NCBI GenBank assembly: GCA_965267435.1
Contig: OZ253960.1
Coordinates: 2,852,001-2,916,000 of the forward strand
Length of the DNA: 64,000 nucleotides
Reading direction: 5' to 3'
Source: JAWPMT01 sp965267435
GTDB lineage: Bacteria > Bacteroidota > Bacteroidia > Cytophagales > Cyclobacteriaceae
Shown: positions 61,266 to 64,000 of the stretch, piece by piece
Layout of the letters: every line of letters begins with the position of its first letter
How positions within the stretch are numbered: the first letter of the stretch is position 1
The notes under the pieces: generated by a model
Database searches by the model: none
Told to the model about the DNA's origin: nothing
Seen by the model: only the letters and a program-made list of their open reading frames with translations
Program-made: the position numbers and the translations under genes

Positions 61266-61297
61266 AATAATCACGAAAAAACGGGAAAAATACGGTA

Positions 61298-61331
61298 AGT
61301 CATCCTCGAGTAGTCGGGGGTGACTTTTTTA
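61298..61331 (+). terminator. Strong rho-independent terminator
   Basis: AGTCATCCTCGA (61298-61309) pairs with TCGGGGGTGACT (61314-61325) over 12 bp, two of them G-T pairs, with loop GTAG, then TTTTT. It closes the LPS cluster and the DUF2892 remnant. Confidence 0.88.
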
Positions 61332-61515
61332 CTTTTAGGCATTAGGGTGAGATCCATTCACAGATGATTTTTACCCATTTATCGAATACCTCGTCGAAAA
61401 GCACCGTTCGTCACAAACCTTCGCCATGCCACACCGTATTCCGCCAATTATAGGGAAAATGTTATCTTTAAATAATCCCAAAGAATACCCAAAAAGTTCT
61501 AACCACTCACTTGCC

Positions 61516-64000
61516 ATGAAAAGTTATCTGCAATCAATACTCATACTGGGGTGCTACTTATTCTTCACCCCAATCGCCACTGCAGAATTCAATATCGACT
61601 CGGAAGTCAAAGCAACTACATCAAAAAGGCTCCTGATCGCTCCTCCTGTCTTTGTTAATGGACCCACGGCAACCCCAGTAGGGCCTCTCTCGATAGAGAT
61701 CAGCGTCGAGTTGGATGAGCCGGGCACCGTGTACATAGTGGCTGTCCCTGCCGAAGCGCCAGCCCCCACCTCCGCGGAAGTGAAGGCTGGCACAGGCAGT
61801 GGAGGTACTGGTGAACAGGGGGCAGGTTTCTTCGTAGTAACAGCAGCCAACACAGAAACAGTGGGTATTCTGACCGGGCTATCTCCTCAATCGGATTTTG
61901 ACATCTATGTAGTTGCCGAAGATGACCAGGCTACACCAGTCATACAATCAGCTCCCACTTTGGTGATGGCTAGTACGCTAACATCTCAACTGGTCTTCTC
62001 TCCACAGGTAAATGTTGCCTCGGCTTCGCCTGCAACCACTCTGAGTGTGACACCACAAGACGCCAATCTGAAGGGAGTGACTTTCAGTCCCGATGGCGGA
62101 TTGATGTTCGTAACCGGAGATGCCGGAGATAAGATCTATAAGTATCGATTGAGCAAGCCTTTCGACGTTTCTTCGGCAACATACACGGGTACATCCGCAG
62201 GCGTAGGCACGGAGGACCCCAATCCTATAAGCTTGGCTTTTGAGAATGCGGGGAATAGCCTCTTCGTTCTAGGGGGCTCTAACGCGACCATCTACGAGTA
62301 CATCTCTGACACACCTTATATGGGTAGTGCCCTGGGATATACCGAGGTCTCATTGAATGTGAGTACACAGGAAGCAACGCCTAATGACCTTGAGTTCAGC
62401 AATGACGGCTTCAAACTTTTTGTCACAGGACCCACGACAGACAGGGTCTATGAGTACACGATGTCAGTCGCCTTTGACTTGAGTACCGCTAGCTTCTCGG
62501 GCAATACACTCAGCCTAACAACATGGGGCATCAACCCGATAGGTCTCGCCTTCAACATGGCGGGAACGCAACTCCTCATCGCCGACAACGCTGTTGACCG
62601 TGTATTCACATTCGAGCTTTCTACCGCATATGATTTGACCTCCGCTTCTTACACGGGTGTTACTTACGATATCAGCACCCAGGTGACCACTCCCAGTGAT
62701 TTCTTCCTCAGTCCCGATGGGCGGACAATGGTGCTGGCTGATGCCTCTTCCAATAGCCTCAAGAGCTTCCGCCTGGATAACAACGCCTACGTAGAAACTG
62801 CAGCCAATGATGGCACGCTCGAGGGTGAGATGTACATTCGGATATTTGGGGACACTTTTACGAACGTCGGCTCGACGCTTACCGGTGGCACAGACTACAC
62901 CTTTGACAATCTCGTCTCGGGATTAACCCCCAGCATTCAAATCTCCGCCAACGGCCTGGTTGCGACAGTTAAGGTCACCGGGACCCCAGAGTCCCACGAG
63001 GACATCGACGATGTCGAAGACCTGCAAATCACGTTCGCATCATCTGCCTTCACTGGGAACAATGTCTCCCAGGTAAGCAATGCCAATCCCGGTAAGAGCG
63101 GATTGCGCATGAACTTCTTCGACAATCCCAGTGAAATCCGCTATTCGCAGTCCCTCCCAATTACTGCAGCCCATTCACCGTCAGCGGTTTTTGACCACGC
63201 CGGAACTGATACTAATCCTGTGGGCATGGTTTACAATTTGAAAGGGGACAGGATGTATACCGTTGGTATCACCAATGACCGCATCTACGAATTCACGCTG
63301 AGCACCCTATTTGACCCGAGTTCTGCCTCGCTTACAGCGTCCCTGGATATCTCCGGTCAGGATGCCAATATGATGGACATCGCCATCGACCAGGCGGGTG
63401 GCAGGCTATTGCTGATCGGCCAAAGTAGCGATAAAATATACGAGTACGTGATGGCTATTGCCTCCGATCTCAGCACGGCAACATTTAGCGGCAAGACCCT
63501 CGACATATCCAGCGAGGACACGGCACCTACAGGGCTCACTTTCGACCATACAGGGTCAAAACTTTTCATTCTGGGAATCACGGGAGACCGCGTCTTCGAG
63601 TATGATCTCTCCACGCCATTTGATCTGGCAACAGCCACCTACTCCGGGAATAGCCTTAACGTGGGCGTGCAGGACGGAAATGGTGAAGGCATTATCTTCA
63701 ACGGGGACGGTACCAAACTATTCCTGGCGGGAGCTGCATCAGACAGGATCTACCAATACGCCTTGAGTACCCCATATGACCTGACAACGGCTGTCTACGC
63801 CAACCTGAGTTTGAATGTTGCCACAGAAGAAACAACGGTACGCGGTATGGCATTCAATGACGAGGGCACGGCTATCAATATCATTGGAAGTTCATCAGAC
63901 CGGATTTTCGAATACGTCTTTTCTCCTCTCCCTTTCGTCGAGAGCCCCGAAAATGACGGAGCTGCACAAGGGAACATGATCCTCAACATTTTCGGCGACA
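61516..64000 (+). CDS. Large modular secreted beta-propeller protein, 3' end outside window
   Basis: The frame opens at ATG 61516 with a signal peptide (SYLQSILILGCYLFFTPIATA) and stays open for 828 codons to the window edge. After a fibronectin-like region (about residues 50-155, with EISVELDEPGTVYIVAV) come about five propeller blades of about 60 residues, each with the pattern PxGLxFxxDGxKLFVxG, DRxYEY, LSTxFDLSTATY. A linker-like domain (from about residue 426) separates them from a second set of blades. The module repeats with a 382-residue period. A C-terminal sorting domain would be expected beyond the window. Its role is probably adhesion or glycan binding. Confidence 0.85.
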   Translation, partial: MKSYLQSILILGCYLFFTPIATAEFNIDSEVKATTSKRLLIAPPVFVNGPTATPVGPLSIEISVELDEPGTVYIVAVPAEAPAPTSAEVKAGTGSGGTGEQGAGFFVVTAANTETVGILTGLSPQSDFDIYVVAEDDQATPVIQSAPTLVMASTLTSQLVFSPQVNVASASPATTLSVTPQDANLKGVTFSPDGGLMFVTGDAGDKIYKYRLSKPFDVSSATYTGTSAGVGTEDPNPISLAFENAGNSLFVLGGSNATIYEYISDTPYMGSALGYTEVSLNVSTQEATPNDLEFSNDGFKLFVTGPTTDRVYEYTMSVAFDLSTASFSGNTLSLTTWGINPIGLAFNMAGTQLLIADNAVDRVFTFELSTAYDLTSASYTGVTYDISTQVTTPSDFFLSPDGRTMVLADASSNSLKSFRLDNNAYVETAANDGTLEGEMYIRIFGDTFTNVGSTLTGGTDYTFDNLVSGLTPSIQISANGLVATVKVTGTPESHEDIDDVEDLQITFASSAFTGNNVSQVSNANPGKSGLRMNFFDNPSEIRYSQSLPITAAHSPSAVFDHAGTDTNPVGMVYNLKGDRMYTVGITNDRIYEFTLSTLFDPSSASLTASLDISGQDANMMDIAIDQAGGRLLLIGQSSDKIYEYVMAIASDLSTATFSGKTLDISSEDTAPTGLTFDHTGSKLFILGITGDRVFEYDLSTPFDLATATYSGNSLNVGVQDGNGEGIIFNGDGTKLFLAGAASDRIYQYALSTPYDLTTAVYANLSLNVATEETTVRGMAFNDEGTAINIIGSSSDRIFEYVFSPLPFVESPENDGAAQGNMILNIFGD
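62791..64000 (+). repeat. Protein-level module repeat with 1146-bp period
   Basis: The codons at 62791 onward read VETAANDGTLEGEMYIRIFG and those at 63937 onward read VESPENDGAAQGNMILNIFG. The start points are 1146 bases (382 codons) apart and each follows a group of propeller blades. DNA identity is low, so this is an old protein-level duplication rather than a recent tandem repeat. The second copy runs off the window. Confidence 0.7.

Larger units (their letters stand above)
61060..61515. other. Intergenic region with DUF2892 remnant, terminator and 5' leader
   Basis: These 456 bases hold a truncated DUF2892 coding remnant (61119-61265), a small hairpin CGTGA/TCACG (61261-61275), a strong terminator at 61298-61331 and then a 185-base stretch that should carry the promoter of the propeller gene. 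AT-rich sequence just before 61516 is consistent with a promoter but no exact TAnnTTTG box was found. Confidence 0.5.

Noticed and set aside
62041..63960. Regularly spaced similar sequences that could suggest a CRISPR array or tandem repeat
   Set aside because: Similarity is at the protein level (propeller blades of about 60 residues); there are no short identical DNA repeats with unique spacers.

Overview
The window is a gene-dense chromosomal segment from a member of the Bacteroidota, most likely a Cytophagales- or Saprospirales-like marine or soil heterotroph. The evidence is: an IPExxxVDY-family gene next to pyruvate kinase; promoters of the TAnnTTTG type instead of TATAAT; a type IX secretion C-terminal sorting domain ending in KKLIVRR; DUF1800/DUF1501 genes; many Cys-lipoproteins; a LytTR regulator; and BlaI/M56-TonB regulatory proteins. 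No rRNA, tRNA, CRISPR array, insertion sequence or prophage was seen.

Layout. 1-5880 is core metabolism: pyk and the IPExxxVDY gene leftward, and acpP-fabF-rnc-nadE rightward from a shared intergenic region that holds a 19-nt perfect palindrome. 6321-13295 carries a MscS-type channel, an Lrp regulator, a BlaI/M56 pair under three operator-like palindromes, a thioredoxin-like protein, a solitary ExbB/TolQ-like protein and a membrane-bound LytTR regulator. 13838-17826 is recQ-comEC. 18132-25460 holds an M16 metallopeptidase lipoprotein, a GT4 glycosyltransferase, a GNAT enzyme, phoH and a SAM hydrolase with a small monooxygenase-like gene.

25534-31073 is a tight DUF1800-DUF1501-outer-membrane-protein-lipoprotein operon. 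Its DUF1501 protein has both a twin-arginine leader and a type IX sorting domain. 31075-33015 runs leftward: a LamG lipoprotein, a SigZ-like sigma factor and an overlapping CadI/ArsI-like metalloenzyme. 33563-39689 brings together a methyl-accepting-type receptor, a YfiR-family periplasmic protein, a Cys-rich lipoprotein and a TonB-dependent receptor; I regard it as the best candidate in the window for an undescribed signalling system. 39737-46006 has an S41 protease and a sulfatase/DUF1080/DUF1080/Gfo-Idh-MocA carbohydrate group.

46083-55812 has a beta-helix lipoprotein, an ABC transporter permease of the MacB/FtsX type, an SRPBCC protein, AraC and TetR regulators, a rhodanese and cydAB (bd oxidase). 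56068-61059 is an overlapping five-gene cluster for a CDP-3,6-dideoxyhexose and its transfer (rfbF, rfbG, a reductase, rfbH, a GT2). A degraded DUF2892 remnant and a strong terminator follow. From 61516 a large modular beta-propeller surface protein runs off the right edge.

Intergenic stretches are generally short, but several blocks (about 6065-6320, 12223-12521, 13296-13837, 17827-18131) are unusually long, hairpin-rich and less AT-rich than the real promoter regions, and may belong to a dispersed non-coding repeat family. All functional statements rest on reading the sequence and on family knowledge; no database search was possible.
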